NCBI GenBank assembly: GCA_022925895.1
Contig: JAKSYS010000010.1
Coordinates: 1-64,000 of the forward strand
Reading direction: 5' to 3'
DNA length: 64,000 bases
Source: Fragilaria crotonensis
Taxonomy: Eukaryota > Bacillariophyta > Fragilariophyceae > Fragilariales > Fragilariaceae
Position numbers and translations under genes: made by a program
Notes under the pieces: generated by a model
What the model saw: the letters and a program-made list of their open reading frames with translations, nothing else
What the model was told of the DNA's origin: nothing
Database searches by the model: none
Shown: piece after piece, positions 22,392 to 32,995 of the stretch
Layout: each line of letters starts with the position of its first letter
Position numbering within the stretch: position 1 is the stretch's first letter

Positions 22392-23386
22392 CGCAAAACG
22401 TCAGTTTTGTTACACGAAATGAATCGTGTTTTTATTTTCAACGCACAGATTTGTCCATGATTCCTTTAATTAAGGAATCTCAGACTTCTACTTAAGGCTA
22501 ATTAAATATAGTGTAGAATATATTAATACAACCATTTAATTATTTATTAATATTAAATGCAAGTCAATAATAATCTAAGTACCGGCATCTTTCAACTCCC
22601 ATAAACTTGGATTGATTTTTTTTTGTCTGGACAGGCCAGGCCCTAAGCATCGCCCTAACAGGATACGAGTACAATTGTACGAGACAATAAATTGAGGCAT
22701 GAGGCATGAGGCATGACACAATACGAAGGGAAAGATAACGTCTGATCAAAGTAAATCTATGCCTTTCTTCAGCAACGAAGAAGTACATTTCTCAACAGCC
22801 AGTGAAAGAAGGTTAAGTCAAACGGTTTTTAAGAATTGAATTGCACTCATAACCAGTGATAAGTCCACTTGTCCAGAGCCCGAATGGACTGTAGTCTGTA
22901 TTCTGTATACCAGGTAGTCTGTAGTGTATGAACTATGAACCCCAATATTTGAGTACCAGGTTACCAGGTAGCACCCACCCCACTACGTCGTACTACCGGT
23001 AGTACGTCTGTACGATTAAATTGTGTTCCGGATTATTTTGTTCGGCTTGCCTTCCGCCTTCCTTACCAACCGTACTCAGCTCATTAACTTCTCACCAGAG
23101 CATTCAACATATTGAGGAGTCCGAGGTTGTGAGTACACTCCAGGACGCCTTTTGGAAACGAAAGCGTTCTTGTTCTTGACATCATTGTTGTAGTTACATT
23201 CATTTTGGGTGGTTACTTGTAAGGCATACATGCTCGGAGCGGAGTCTCGGAGTACAGTTCTTCTGATTCGAGGTCTTGGAGACAAATCGCAATCGCTTCA
23301 ACGCTTCAAGGTTTCAACTCACGTGCACACTGTTCTTTTCCCGTACTCCAGTCGACTCCGGCACCATAACATACATCTTGTTTCTG
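22392..23386. other. Intergenic sequence upstream of the LRR gene
   Basis: No gene is visible. Noted items: an AT-rich block at 22500-22560, three tandem GAGGCAT units near 22694, and a perfect 18-bp palindrome CGTACTACCGGTAGTACG at 22989-23006, one of four exact copies of its 14-bp core in the window. Confidence 0.5.
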
Positions 23387-25056
23387 ATGGAGAATCGCGG
23401 TAGTGCCTACGACGTTGACGACGTTGTCAAGGATTCTTCTGGTGATGGCATGAAGAAGACTAACTTCGCGGAAGAATTCTCCCCTGATTTGCCAAGCGTG
23501 GCCACGTCATCGGGTCCTTCTGGTTCCTCTCTATACGCTTCGTTAAAGTCTTCATCAGCGTCAAAAGATCATGACAAAGATGGTCGTGACGTTGCTCATG
23601 GTACTGTTCGTCATTGCAAGAAATTGGAACTCGCACCATCGAGTGAAACAATTCATGTACCCGGGGTTGGAATGGTAGACTCGTTGGAAAAACCTCCGGT
23701 TGTCTCGGCAAACTATCACGACATCTCTCCCGGAGCATTTCCCGTACGATCATCTCGCAACACAGCCACAAGTCGGACATTCAGGTCTCCAGTTCTTCCG
23801 CATGATTCCACCCGACAGTCTACAAGTGAAGAATCCAAGGAGGAAGAGGGGGTGACAAACTCCGCAGGAGTATATGCTGGGGCTTACGACAGCAGTCGCG
23901 TGGCAGCTGAAAGCGGTTTGTTTCTTGTGGAAGCCCAACGAGTACCGGATGGAAACGAGGATGGCACCATGATGGTTGCCGAAACCGAATACGTCAGAAC
24001 GAAAAGGTACAATCGTCCGTTGTATCGATGGATCTTTGTGGGACTTGCCTTGTTTGCGTGCGGTCTTCTCGGTGCGGTGGTTGTACTCGTCGTTCGACCA
24101 CAATCTGCAATGACGCCCCCCACCTCGAACCCGACCTCCGAGACGCCCCCACCTCGAACCCGACCTCCGAGACGCCGACAGGAATCGCCTGTAACTTTCT
24201 TTCCATTCCAGACGTGGCGAAGTGTCAATCGATAGTCAACTTGTACGACACAGCGACTGTTGGTTCCACAATTCCAACTGAGATTGGACTCTTGACGCAG
24301 TTGGCGGCGTTGGGTTTCTTCAACGAGTCGTTGACGTCCACAATACCAACTGAAATTGGACTCTTGACGAAGTTGGGGGCGTTGAGTTTCTGGAACAATT
24401 CGTTGACTTCCACAATTCCAAGTGAGATCGGACTCTTGACGCAATTGACGTGGTTGGATTTCTCATTGAATTCGTTGACTTCCTCAATTCCAAGCGAGAT
24501 CGGACTCTTGACACAGTTAATGTTTTTGGCTTTCTACGTCAACCAGTTGACCTCCACAATACCAACTGAAATTGGACTCTTGACGAAGTTGGCGGTGTTG
24601 GGTTTCTCGAACAATTCGATGACTTCCACAATTCCAAATGAGATCGGACTCTTGACGCAGTTGTCGTTTTTGGAAATCGCATTGAACTCGTTGACTTCCA
24701 CAATTCCAAGTGAGATCGGCCTCTTGACAGAGTTGACGGGGTTGGGCGTCGGAGGCAATTTGTTGACTTCCACAATTCCAAGTGAGATTGGACTCTTGAC
24801 GCAGTTGATGTCTTTGTCGTTTTACGACAATGCGTTGACTTCCGCAGTTCCTAGTGAGATCTCACTCTTGACGCAGTTGACGGTGTTGTTTTTGAACGAA
24901 AATACGTTGGAGGGGTCGATTCCGTCATCCCTGTGCTCACTCCCATCTCTCGGTTGCCTTTTCTGTGGTATCTTTATCGACTGTGATGAAATCACATGTG
25001 ATTCAGGTTGTTGCTATGGTACGGATAGATCTTTCAACGCCTTTCGCTGCGGCTAA
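23387..25056 (+). pseudogene. LRR single-pass membrane protein, one-base frame break
   Basis: The ATG at 23387 (MENRGSAYDV) gives a Ser/Asp-rich N-terminal region of about 210 residues without a signal peptide, then one membrane helix (IFVGLALFACGLLGAVVVLVV, near residue 220) and a Thr/Pro stalk. In the +1 frame there follow about ten 24-residue leucine-rich repeats of the pattern STIPSEIGLLTQLxxLxxxxNxLT and a Cys-rich cap ending at 25056. The break lies in a duplicated ~29-base stalk segment at 24113-24171: the first unit has six Cs and the second five, and one more C would make the frame continuous. The topology (N-terminus inside, LRRs outside or in the lumen) resembles diatom LRR receptor-like proteins without a kinase. 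It may be a real null allele or a sequencing error. The copia element starts 26 bases after the stop. Confidence 0.8.
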
Positions 25057-25082
25057 TGGAATAAGTGAATGCACGCGTTAGG

Positions 25083-25472
25083 TGTTGTAAGGTGTAGTAT
25101 GGCGCAACCTATACTATGTGGCAATAAACCGAGTACTTCTCTTGTTGTGCTTACTAGAACCGAATTGATAGAACAGTCGTGGTCAATCAAACCTTGACTT
25201 TACTAACGGGATTGTTTCGAGATAATAATCCCAAAACAATCTTATTAAACTGGGCTCCAGAAACGTTTTTCTGTGTCGACGTCGTGAACTCTGGTACGCG
25301 ACGCACGACGTCGGCCCATGTGGTAACTTTCGTTTTCTGATGTTCTAACTTCTGTGGTTCAGCTTGTACCGTCATGTTGAACCCCGTATTTTGGTTCTTC
25401 AGTGGACTACTACCGGTGTTCATGACGCCCGTAACCGTGCCATTATGTGGGCCCATTCGTATTTCTCCAACA
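25083..25472 (-). repeat. Copia 3' LTR, coding at its start
   Basis: A 390-bp LTR with ends TGTTG...CAACA. Read on the minus strand, the Pol frame enters at 25472 and stops at 25187, so the first 286 bases of the LTR code for about 95 residues of Pol. The short purine run GAGGAGCG just before it is a candidate polypurine tract. Confidence 0.93.
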
Positions 25473-28400
25473 CGCTCCTCGATGGGGTCAGGTAGGGGAG
25501 CGGCAAGGGCATTAACATGTAGATTGCCGAGCAACACGTCCCTAAATCTCTTGAAGAGGCGACCCTGTAGGGGCTTGGTAAAAAAATCCGCAAGCATTTC
25601 CAAAGTGGGGCAATGTTCCACGGTGATGGCGCCCGTTTTCAATCGATCCTTTATCCAAAAGTATCGGATGTCAATGTGTCTGGATTTCGGTCCGGCAGAC
25701 ATGCGCCCGTTCTTTTCGAGCTTGATGGCGCTTTCATTATCTTGGGCCAGGATATTTGACTTCATGGTGTATCCTTGTGCCTCCAGGAAGAACTTTGTCC
25801 AAACCGTGTTTGGCAGATAATCGCTGGCGCCAACGAACTCGGCCTCCGTTGAACTCTTCGTGTTCAGTTTCTGTTTAGTGGACTTACACACGATTCCACC
25901 GAGCCCGAATGAGATCACACCACCCGTGTGACTTTTCATGTCTGGGTGCACGGCGAAAGCGGCGTCGACCCAGGTCATCATCCTACCCATGTCGTCGGCG
26001 CCGATTGTGTACTCTTGGTCCATGCTGCCATGGATGTATTCGAGTACTCGCTTAAGTTTGTCTCGGTCCTGCTTGGTACTTTTCGATACCCGGGTGCAGA
26101 GAAACGCGATTGCTAGTAGTAGGTCCACGCGCGCTCTGGTGGATACATACAGCAGTTTTGCCGTGACACTGTGAAACGACTCGGCCTCACTTCGTTCGAG
26201 CATTGGGGAATTGTCGTCAACGTCGAAAAGGTCTCTTAGGGCGGGCGTTGCGACGGATCGCGTGATATTCATGCCTGACTCGGCCAGCGCCTCCTTTAAA
26301 TACTCTTTCATGGTGATGACGGCGGTACCTTTTCCTGTGTACTTGATGAGCATGCCAAGGAACACATGTTCCGAGCCCCTCTTCACGGTCATCTTTCCGA
26401 AAGTAGCCTCAATTTTTTTCGATAATTGAAGTGACCACATTCGGGTCGGCATGTGATATTTTCGTGTCATCAACGTACCAAGCGATAGTGCACTGTTTGC
26501 CGTTGATAGTGCTGTTCGCGATACATGAGTCGTATGGGTTTAGCTCGAAACCCATTTTCTGCAGTGTGCCGCTAAACAGCTCGTACCACAACAGAGCGGA
26601 CTTTACACACCCGTAGAGCGCCTTCACTAATCTTACGTAGAGCACCTTCGTGCCTCCTTCAGTCGTCACGTGTTTGTTGTGATCCGGGTTCATTTTACAT
26701 AAGATGTCGACGGATTCCCCCGGTGAACTTCATTATAACAAAATCGTCCATAAATGCCTTCAGGTAGGCTGCAACGACGTCGGCCGTGGCAACGTCGCGG
26801 GCTTCCTTCGCATCTATCATAATAGATAGCATCAGTGCATCCGTAGATACCGTGGGTGAAGCCGTCTGGGACTTGTCGTACATGCTGCGCTGTGGTCTGC
26901 CATCGGCGACGGTGCGTGCCCTCAGTGATCCGTCGCGCTTCTCTTTTAGGAGGTTTATGGCACGGAGGGCCTCTTTCCGTTGCTTCCTCGTAAGTGTGTT
27001 TGGGTCAATGGACTCGTAGGCGCTGAGGTCCTCAAGTTGCGCAAACTCGTTCATTAGGGCAATCTCTGCGGCCTTTCCATGTTTCCGGATGCCAGCCTTT
27101 GCGCTCATTTGGTTCATGATGAATCCGAATACGTGTTTCATGAGGGTCGTCTCGGCTGTCTTTCCGTGTCGCTTGACTTGTTCACGTATGTTTGAGGACC
27201 CGGCGAGCTGGTTCATGAGTTGGGCGAAACTGTGGCCTTCTTGCTGTAGCAACTGGGTCGGGGGAAAATAGGATTTGCCGTCGTGTGGTGTGTCCATGGC
27301 TTGCTTGAACGTGTTGTTTTTGTTTGCGGGGAGGCGTTGGCGGAGGTTATATGGTCGTTCTGTTGCGTCGTGCAAAACGGCATCCTCCGTTGCGTGTTGT
27401 TGCGCTCCTTCGTCTTCGTCGGCATTCTCCGTTTCGTACGGTTGCGCTCCTTCGTCTTCGTCCGTTGCGTACGGTTGCGCTCCTTCCTCGTGTTCGTCGC
27501 GTTGCGCTCCTTCATCTTCGTCGCGTTTCGCTCCTTCGTCTTCTGCTGCTTGTTGCGCCCCGTCGTTCGGAACGTTATCGACGTCATCGTCGTGTGCGTC
27601 GTTCGGAACGTTGTCGTTTCCGTCGTCATCGTCCGACTCGTCGAAATCGTACGCCGCTCCTCCGTCGTTTGGATCGTTGCTACTATAGTCATCGTCAGAC
27701 TCCTCGTTGTCGTCCTCCGCTCCTTGGTCCGCGGCGTCGGCCAGCGGGGCATATGGGTTGTCAGCGAGGAGGTCGTTAATTTCGTCGACGTCGATGTCGT
27801 CGTAGTCGTCGGCGTCAAAAACATGTGGGGCAGCGGTGTCAGCCGGGGGGACGTAGTCGCGGTCGTATTCGGAATCGTCGATTGGCTGATCGGGCCGCCA
27901 CTCGACGACTAGACCGGAGGTTTGGAGCAGTGGCTGTTTCTCGTGCAGTGCCAGAGCTTCGGTGCGGGCGATGGCAGTATCGGTCATAGGCAGCTCGGTC
28001 CATTGGTGGCGTGAAAGACGGTTGCCGGTGGCGAGCGAGAGAAAAAAATAGTCGCCTTGCGCGTTCCCCGTGGGTGTGAGCGCGATGGCGCCGAGCGAAC
28101 GTGCTCGTAAGGTGTTGGAAGGGGAGTTGTCTTCGAACACTTGGGCGTATGCACCAAACTCGATACGCATGCAGTTGTAGTCGGGCGTGCCGACGCCGGT
28201 GACAATGCTTGCAGGGCTCATGGTGGCAGAGATACCGTTCGGCCAAGGGAATTGGTTGAGGCAACGAATGGTGTCGGCGACCATGTGCTGGACCAAAAGG
28301 CGAGGAAGCCTCTTAAAGGGAGGCCGTGTGCGCAGGAGCGCAGGCGTTCCTTCACGGTACGGATGGACCGCTCCACTTCGCCGACGTGACTGTCGGCAGG

Positions 28401-30555
28401 TACGACGTTTAGGCCGATGGGACGTAGAGATTCGCGGATGCACCCAAATTCGTGGTCGCCATGTACGTCGCGTACGGTGAGACCACGCGCTTGGTACAGT
28501 TTGATCACGCCCCGCAAACGTCGCAAAATCGTAGGTTTGCTTCGGTCGGGGACTGGGTGCGCAGTGCGATATCCGATACCGCGAGAGATGGTGTGGAGGA
28601 ATGGGAGTCCCTGGACAAAAAAAATCGACACATAGGGTGACGTCTCGGTGGTGTTCAAGTATGGCGGCTGGGATGTGTTCTGCGATAAATGTGGGCGCAC
28701 GCGGCGCGGCGTGGGAATGTGTCGTCTTCCCTTTGATCGTAGCTACGTCAGGTCCGTAGATGATAAGGGCTCGCTGCGCGTCACTCGGCGTGACGGGACA
28801 ATTCCGGATAGCGTTGCATTTCAGTAGTTCGACAAATTCCGTCTCGGCTGGGCGCCCGATCTTTCGATATAGGTCACGCGCCTGGTCGGCGGCCCTGACT
28901 TCCCTGCGAGAAAACAATTTCTTTTGTTTAGCTACAGTGTTCACCATGGTGTAACCAGTAACACGATCACTAGTATCGTTACTCTTGTAAACATAAAGTC
29001 CGGATGGATGTTCAACAAACTTCATCACCGAACCGTCAAGTCGGTGGACGTGGAGGGCGGGTTCGTCGGAGGTGTCCATCGTGACGCGGCACACCTTCCG
29101 AACCTCTGCAAGGGATAAAATGTTCGCAATTGACTGCTTGTTAAACCACACCTCTCCGAGGTTTGGGAAATCGCCGATCATCGTGGAGTCCTGATAGCCC
29201 CCGTTCGTGAGGGCTCGCAACACGCGCCCGCTGTGTCGGATGTTACGTAACATTTTCGCATTCCTGAAAACGGACATGGTGGATTGGGAGTCGAGGAGTA
29301 TCCAATCCGGGTCGATCACATGTTCGTGCTCAGGTGCTGGTGCTGCCGACTGGGCGAGCATGAATGCGTACTGGGTCAGCGTGGTTCCAGGTGTTGTTTC
29401 GCCAGATGGGCAATTTCCGGCGTAGTGTCCGTGCTGTTGGCAGGTCCAGCATTGGATATCCTCATGCGTCAGACCGTTCGTTCCGGGGACCAAAACGCTG
29501 CTGCTGCGTTGAGCGAACGTCATTGCACTGGCCTCGGGGCTAGCGACCTGCTGAGTCCGCGTGTTTGCGTTCCTGTTCGTGGGCGCGTTGACTGGGGTCT
29601 TGTATGTCACCAATAAACCCTTGGCGGTCACCACGTCGGTGGGATATTCGTCCCTACCTGAAGCGTATTGGTTTCTGAGGTCTGTGATGAGAGTGCCGTA
29701 CCTAGAACGGTCTGCGCTTCGAATGAGTGCCATGGCCAGCGTTCGCTCGCGCGCGAGAGCTTTGCGACGTTGCACGTCTCGCGGGAGTCCGTCGTCCCCT
29801 GTCTCGGGAATCAACGTATAGTCGGCGGCAACCGTGCCGCCATGCGTCTCGATGGTTTCGGCCCACCCGATAAGACAATCAGCGTAGTCGTCGGCGGACT
29901 GTCCGGGCAACTGCTTGCAAGAGAGGAAACTCTGCTGTGCATCGAGCAAGGATAGGATGGCGTTCTTGCTCTCATCAAACTGTAGAGTGATGGACTTGAT
30001 TTGGCGGAGCAGCCAAAAACAGTCGTTCTTGGTCGCCTTGTCTGCGTAGTACTCGCTCGTCTTGACCCGTGCCTTCATGTTTTCGCTGCACTGTCCCCAG
30101 ATGACGGCGAACACGGTAGCTATGTTGCTGGCCAAAGCACGTGTTCGTTTGACATATTCCTTTACTTCTTCGGCAAAAATCATCTTCATGGTCTCTCCGG
30201 CGCCGGGGGCGGGTCGCCAGGCAGGTCTATGGTCGGGTGCGCATCGTCGTTCCAAAAGCGGTGCCAAATCGGCGGAGTAGTTGAGTTTCTTCTTAACGTA
30301 GGCATCGAGTGCCTCGATGGTCTTGGCGTACTGTCGCCTGTCAGCTTGTTCTTCATAACACTGGAAAACATTTCCGTTCATGTCTTCTGTGTCGCCCTTG
30401 AATGTGGGACGGCTAGTGGTTGTCGTTGTTCCTCCGTTCCGGGTTCGTCCAGCACGGTTTCCACGCATTGTCCTGTTCGTAGCGTTTCTGCTTCCAGCGT
30501 TGCGAGCACCGGTTGTGGTACTGCTCGTCGCGGCGTCAGGTGTTTGCTGGCTCAT
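25187..30555 (-). pseudogene. Copia gag-pol with four single-base frame breaks
   Basis: From the ATG at 30555: gag (residues 1 to ~400) with the nucleic-acid knuckle CWTCQQHGHYAGNCP near 369, and protease LLDSQSTMS. Integrase follows with CVDFF, HGDHEFG and VGEVERSIRTVKE as the D, D and E positions. Next is an acidic linker (about residues 900-1060) with repeated DEDEGAQ, then reverse transcriptase (ATADVVAAYLKAFMDDFV, WYVDDT) and RNase H ending LADFFTKPLQG. The frame breaks twice inside integrase, at the A8 run 28617-28624 and back near 28313, and twice in RT, at the C5 run 26717-26721 and at the A7 run near 26415. Each break is one base, and three sit in homopolymers. The frame then runs into the 3' LTR and ends at 25187. 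The coding sequence is otherwise free of stops. Confidence 0.9.
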
Positions 30556-30881
30556 TTAGTTAGTCTCGCGAGGTTGTTATGCGCTCGCCACGTCTTGACG
30601 CCGTTGTCTGTTCGAAAATGCACTTGATTCTTGTAGTTATGGGTGACCGTGGCTAGCTGTGCTGCCTCCTGATCCCACTTGGCAGTAACTGGCCAAGTCG
30701 CGGGCTTCTTCAGCTTGTTCTTGATCTTAACTCGATCACCTCGCTGGAATACTGTTGCTGCTGCCGCACTGGCGCTGCGTTCGTCTGGTTCGTGACCGAT
30801 AGCTGCGGCCTCAAGCTGCGCGACTCTAATTCTCAGGTCTCGTAGTTCCGTTGTCAGTTGATCAATATCGTCCGTTTTCAT
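30552..30881 (-). CDS. Copia extra ORF before gag (109 aa)
   Basis: An ATG at 30881 starts a 109-residue protein directly downstream of the 5' LTR and before gag. Residues 1-27 (DIDQLTTELRDLRIRVAQLEAA) form a heptad-like helix. The rest (FQRGDRVKIKNKLKKPATWP, then a Lys/Trp-rich end) reads like a small SH3/KOW-like beta domain, which is only a guess from the spacing of hydrophobic and basic residues. Its stop overlaps the gag ATG as ATGA (30552-30555), so gag-pol translation may depend on reading this ORF first. Extra ORFs in this position are not part of the canonical copia plan. Function unknown. Confidence 0.75.
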   Translation of the reverse strand: MKTDDIDQLTTELRDLRIRVAQLEAAAIGHEPDERSASAAAATVFQRGDRVKIKNKLKKPATWPVTAKWDQEAAQLATVTHNYKNQVHFRTDNGVKTWRAHNNLARLTK

Positions 30882-30936
30882 GGACTATAGAATCAAAGTA
30901 CAATGTCAGAAACAAACTTTTTTAATCTCGAAACAA

Positions 30937-31326
30937 TGTTGTAAGGTGTAGTATTGCGCAACCTATACTATGTGGCAATAAACCGAGTACTTCTCTTGTT
31001 GTGCTTACTAGAACCGAATTGATAGAACAGTCGTGGTCAATCAAACCTTGACTTTACTAACGGGATTGTTTCGAGATAATAATCCCAAAACAATCTTATT
31101 AAACTGGGCTCCAGAAACCTTTTTCTGTGTCGACGTCGTGAACTCTGGTACGCGACGCACGACGTCGGCCCATGTGGTAACTTTCGTTTTCTGATGTTCT
31201 AACTTCTGTGGTTCAGCTTGTACCGTCATGTTGAACCCCGTATTTTGGTTCTTCAGTGGACTACTACCGGTGTTCATGACGCCCGTAACCGTGCCATTAT
31301 GTGGGCCCATTCGTATTTCTCCAACA
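30937..31326 (-). repeat. Copia 5' LTR
   Basis: Pairs with 25083-25472 at 388 of 390 positions. It carries the same open frame (the Pol C-terminal tail, readable to 31041) with one amino-acid change (QKK instead of QKN). As the 5' LTR it should contain the promoter. Confidence 0.93.
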
Positions 31327-31331
31327 TTAGG

Positions 31332-31504
31332 GAAGCTCCGTAACACCCAATGCAAAAGTTGTTACAGTAAGTAAAACATGCCACTGAGTGTAGAAAATTC
31401 ACACACGATGTAAATTTCCTTAAGTAAAATCCCACACGATGCATCAAGTAAATATATCTAGGCCTGAGGAAAAATCATCTAATTTGAACCCCTTTTCCTT
31501 AGGC
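31332..31504 (+). repeat. ~165-bp cassette, copy 5
   Basis: Begins GAAGCTCCGTAACACCCAATGC immediately right of the copia target duplication and carries the shared tail AAAATCATCTAATTTGAACCCC with the degenerate terminus CTTTTCCTTAGG. It is the most diverged copy. A TTAGG lies at both its edges (31327-31331 and about 31498-31502). Confidence 0.6.
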
Positions 31505-31606
31505 GATAAACAACCATAAACATGTAAGATCAACTGATCATTGAAACATTAAGGTTACAAGTAAACATCAAATAAAAAACTAAACAAAACGGACCTTCAG
31601 ATTAAT

Positions 31607-31924
31607 CACATGACTAGATTTTGATCAATCGCCGTAATCGATAACTCACCATATCAAACACATGACTAGTTTTTGATCAATCGCCATAATCCATAACTAT
31701 CCATATCAAACACATGACGAGATATTGATCGATTTCCATAATCGATAACTCGCCATATCAGACACATGACGAGTTTTCGATCGATTTCCATAGTCGATAA
31801 CTTGCCATATCAGACACATGACTAGTTCTTGATCAATCGCCGTAGTCGATAACTCTCCATATCAAACACATGACGAGTTTTTGATCGATTTCCGTAGTCG
31901 ATAACTCACCATATCAAACACATG
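31607..31924. repeat. 52-bp satellite, block 2
   Basis: CACATG recurs at 31607, 31659, 31711, 31763, 31815, 31867 and 31919: seven landmarks exactly 52 bases apart. Units read CACATGAC-GAG-TTTTGATCGATTTCC-ATAATCGATAACTCGCCATATCA in parts and are related to 2157-2440. The array is interrupted by LINE-3 and continues at 33118. Confidence 0.93.
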
Positions 31925-32995
31925 CCCCGTTCAGTACGAATGAATATCGACGCTGACGTTCTGGCCACGCAATATCGCACTCACGGGCGTTTTCAATCAT
32001 CACAGTCTGTGGATCATCAGCAGTGCCAACAAGTCTCCTTCACCATTAACGGTCGACGTATAAACAGTCACTTTGACGAAAGTATAAGGTACCATATTAA
32101 TGGATACCACTTGAGACGATACTTACAGCATAAGAACTCTTGGAGTGACGAAACCTGGAATGAAATTGACCTCGCTACGTTTGGAAAATCTTTTTGTCGA
32201 TTAAGCCCAACAAAGCAGGTCCGACAAACAAAATTTGTACATGGCTATCTCCCGATCGGAACGAGAAGGTACAAGCAGGCTCGGATAAAGGATGAGAAAC
32301 TGAAAGTGTGTCCGTGTTGCAAACTCCACGAGGAAACGGAAACGCATCTTCTCAGGTGTTCAAAAAATCCAGCTCAAGCATCGAGTTTACGTGAACTAGC
32401 TCGCTGTATTCACGGAGGAGATACTCACGCGGTGAAGTACTTGATCTCTGGGGCAATCCGACACTGGTCGACACAGGATGATCCGTATAACCCTGACATA
32501 TCCGAATATCCGTCACATCTGCATTCATTAATAACTTCCGCACTTGATTCACAAGCAAAGATTGGTTGGGAACAGATGATGAAAGGTTTTCTAAGCACGA
32601 AGTGGCGAACGCTCGCATCAAAGGATATGTTTGCTGAAAAGCCGACAAATGATGATCGACAAGGAGAATCTACGATTAAGACAACAATGAAAGGATTAGC
32701 AGAGCATTTTTCACGGCTTTGGGAGGCACGCAACAAAGTCCTACACGATACAAAGGATGAGGAAATGCGCGATGTCAGATCGATGGAAATCGCAGAAATC
32801 AAGTATTACTTCAGTCGACCTCATTTGCTTCGTTTCGACGATCGACACTATTGTGAAGGTTCTTTGGCAAAACTGTTGAATGGACGATCATCTAATAGAC
32901 GCAGGTGGTTACGACGAGTGAAGACATCAATTGAGATTCAGAAGGTACAAGGATCGCGACAAACACGAATCACTTCATTTTTCAGTCCCACATGA
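31922..32995 (+). pseudogene. LINE-3 C-terminal ORF2 fragment (RNase H end, CCHC, PIP-box)
   Basis: The apparent start ATG (31922) comes from the target site, not from the element. The element code begins with the last RNase H motif (RMNIDADVLATQ, equivalent to LNVDADRQA of LINE-2), then about 110 residues, the finger CPCCKLHEETETHLLRC (C-x2-C-x8-H-x3-C) and a basic alpha-helical region. It ends QTRITSFFSPT at 32995. The frame has no stops over 357 codons. It is a different subfamily from LINE-2, with only motif-level similarity. The final QTRITSFF exactly matches the PIP-box pattern Q-x-x-I-x-x-F-F. Confidence 0.85.

Larger units (their letters stand above)
25083..31326 (-). mobile_element. 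Ty1/copia LTR retrotransposon, young copy
   Basis: A 6,244-bp element on the minus strand, bounded by two 390-bp LTRs and by the 5-bp direct repeat TTAGG (25078-25082 and 31327-31331). Order along the element: 5' LTR, a 109-codon extra ORF, gag with CCHC, aspartic protease, integrase, acidic linker, reverse transcriptase and RNase H, then 3' LTR. Integrase before RT is the copia order. The LTRs differ at only two positions (25101/30955 and 25265/31119), so insertion was recent. No initiator-Met primer site (TGG...) follows the 5' LTR; the first internal bases are TTGTTTCGAG. Confidence 0.95.

Noticed and set aside
27275-27912. Long plus-strand frames opposite the acidic copia linker
   Set aside because: They are antisense shadows of GAC/GAA-rich codons.
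30900-30936. Primer binding site complementary to initiator tRNA-Met
   Set aside because: The bases after the 5' LTR read TTGTTTCGAG, without the usual TGG; another tRNA or an internal tRNA fragment may prime.
31607-31924. Regular direct repeats considered as a CRISPR array
   Set aside because: The whole 52-bp unit is conserved with no unique spacers, and the genome is eukaryotic.
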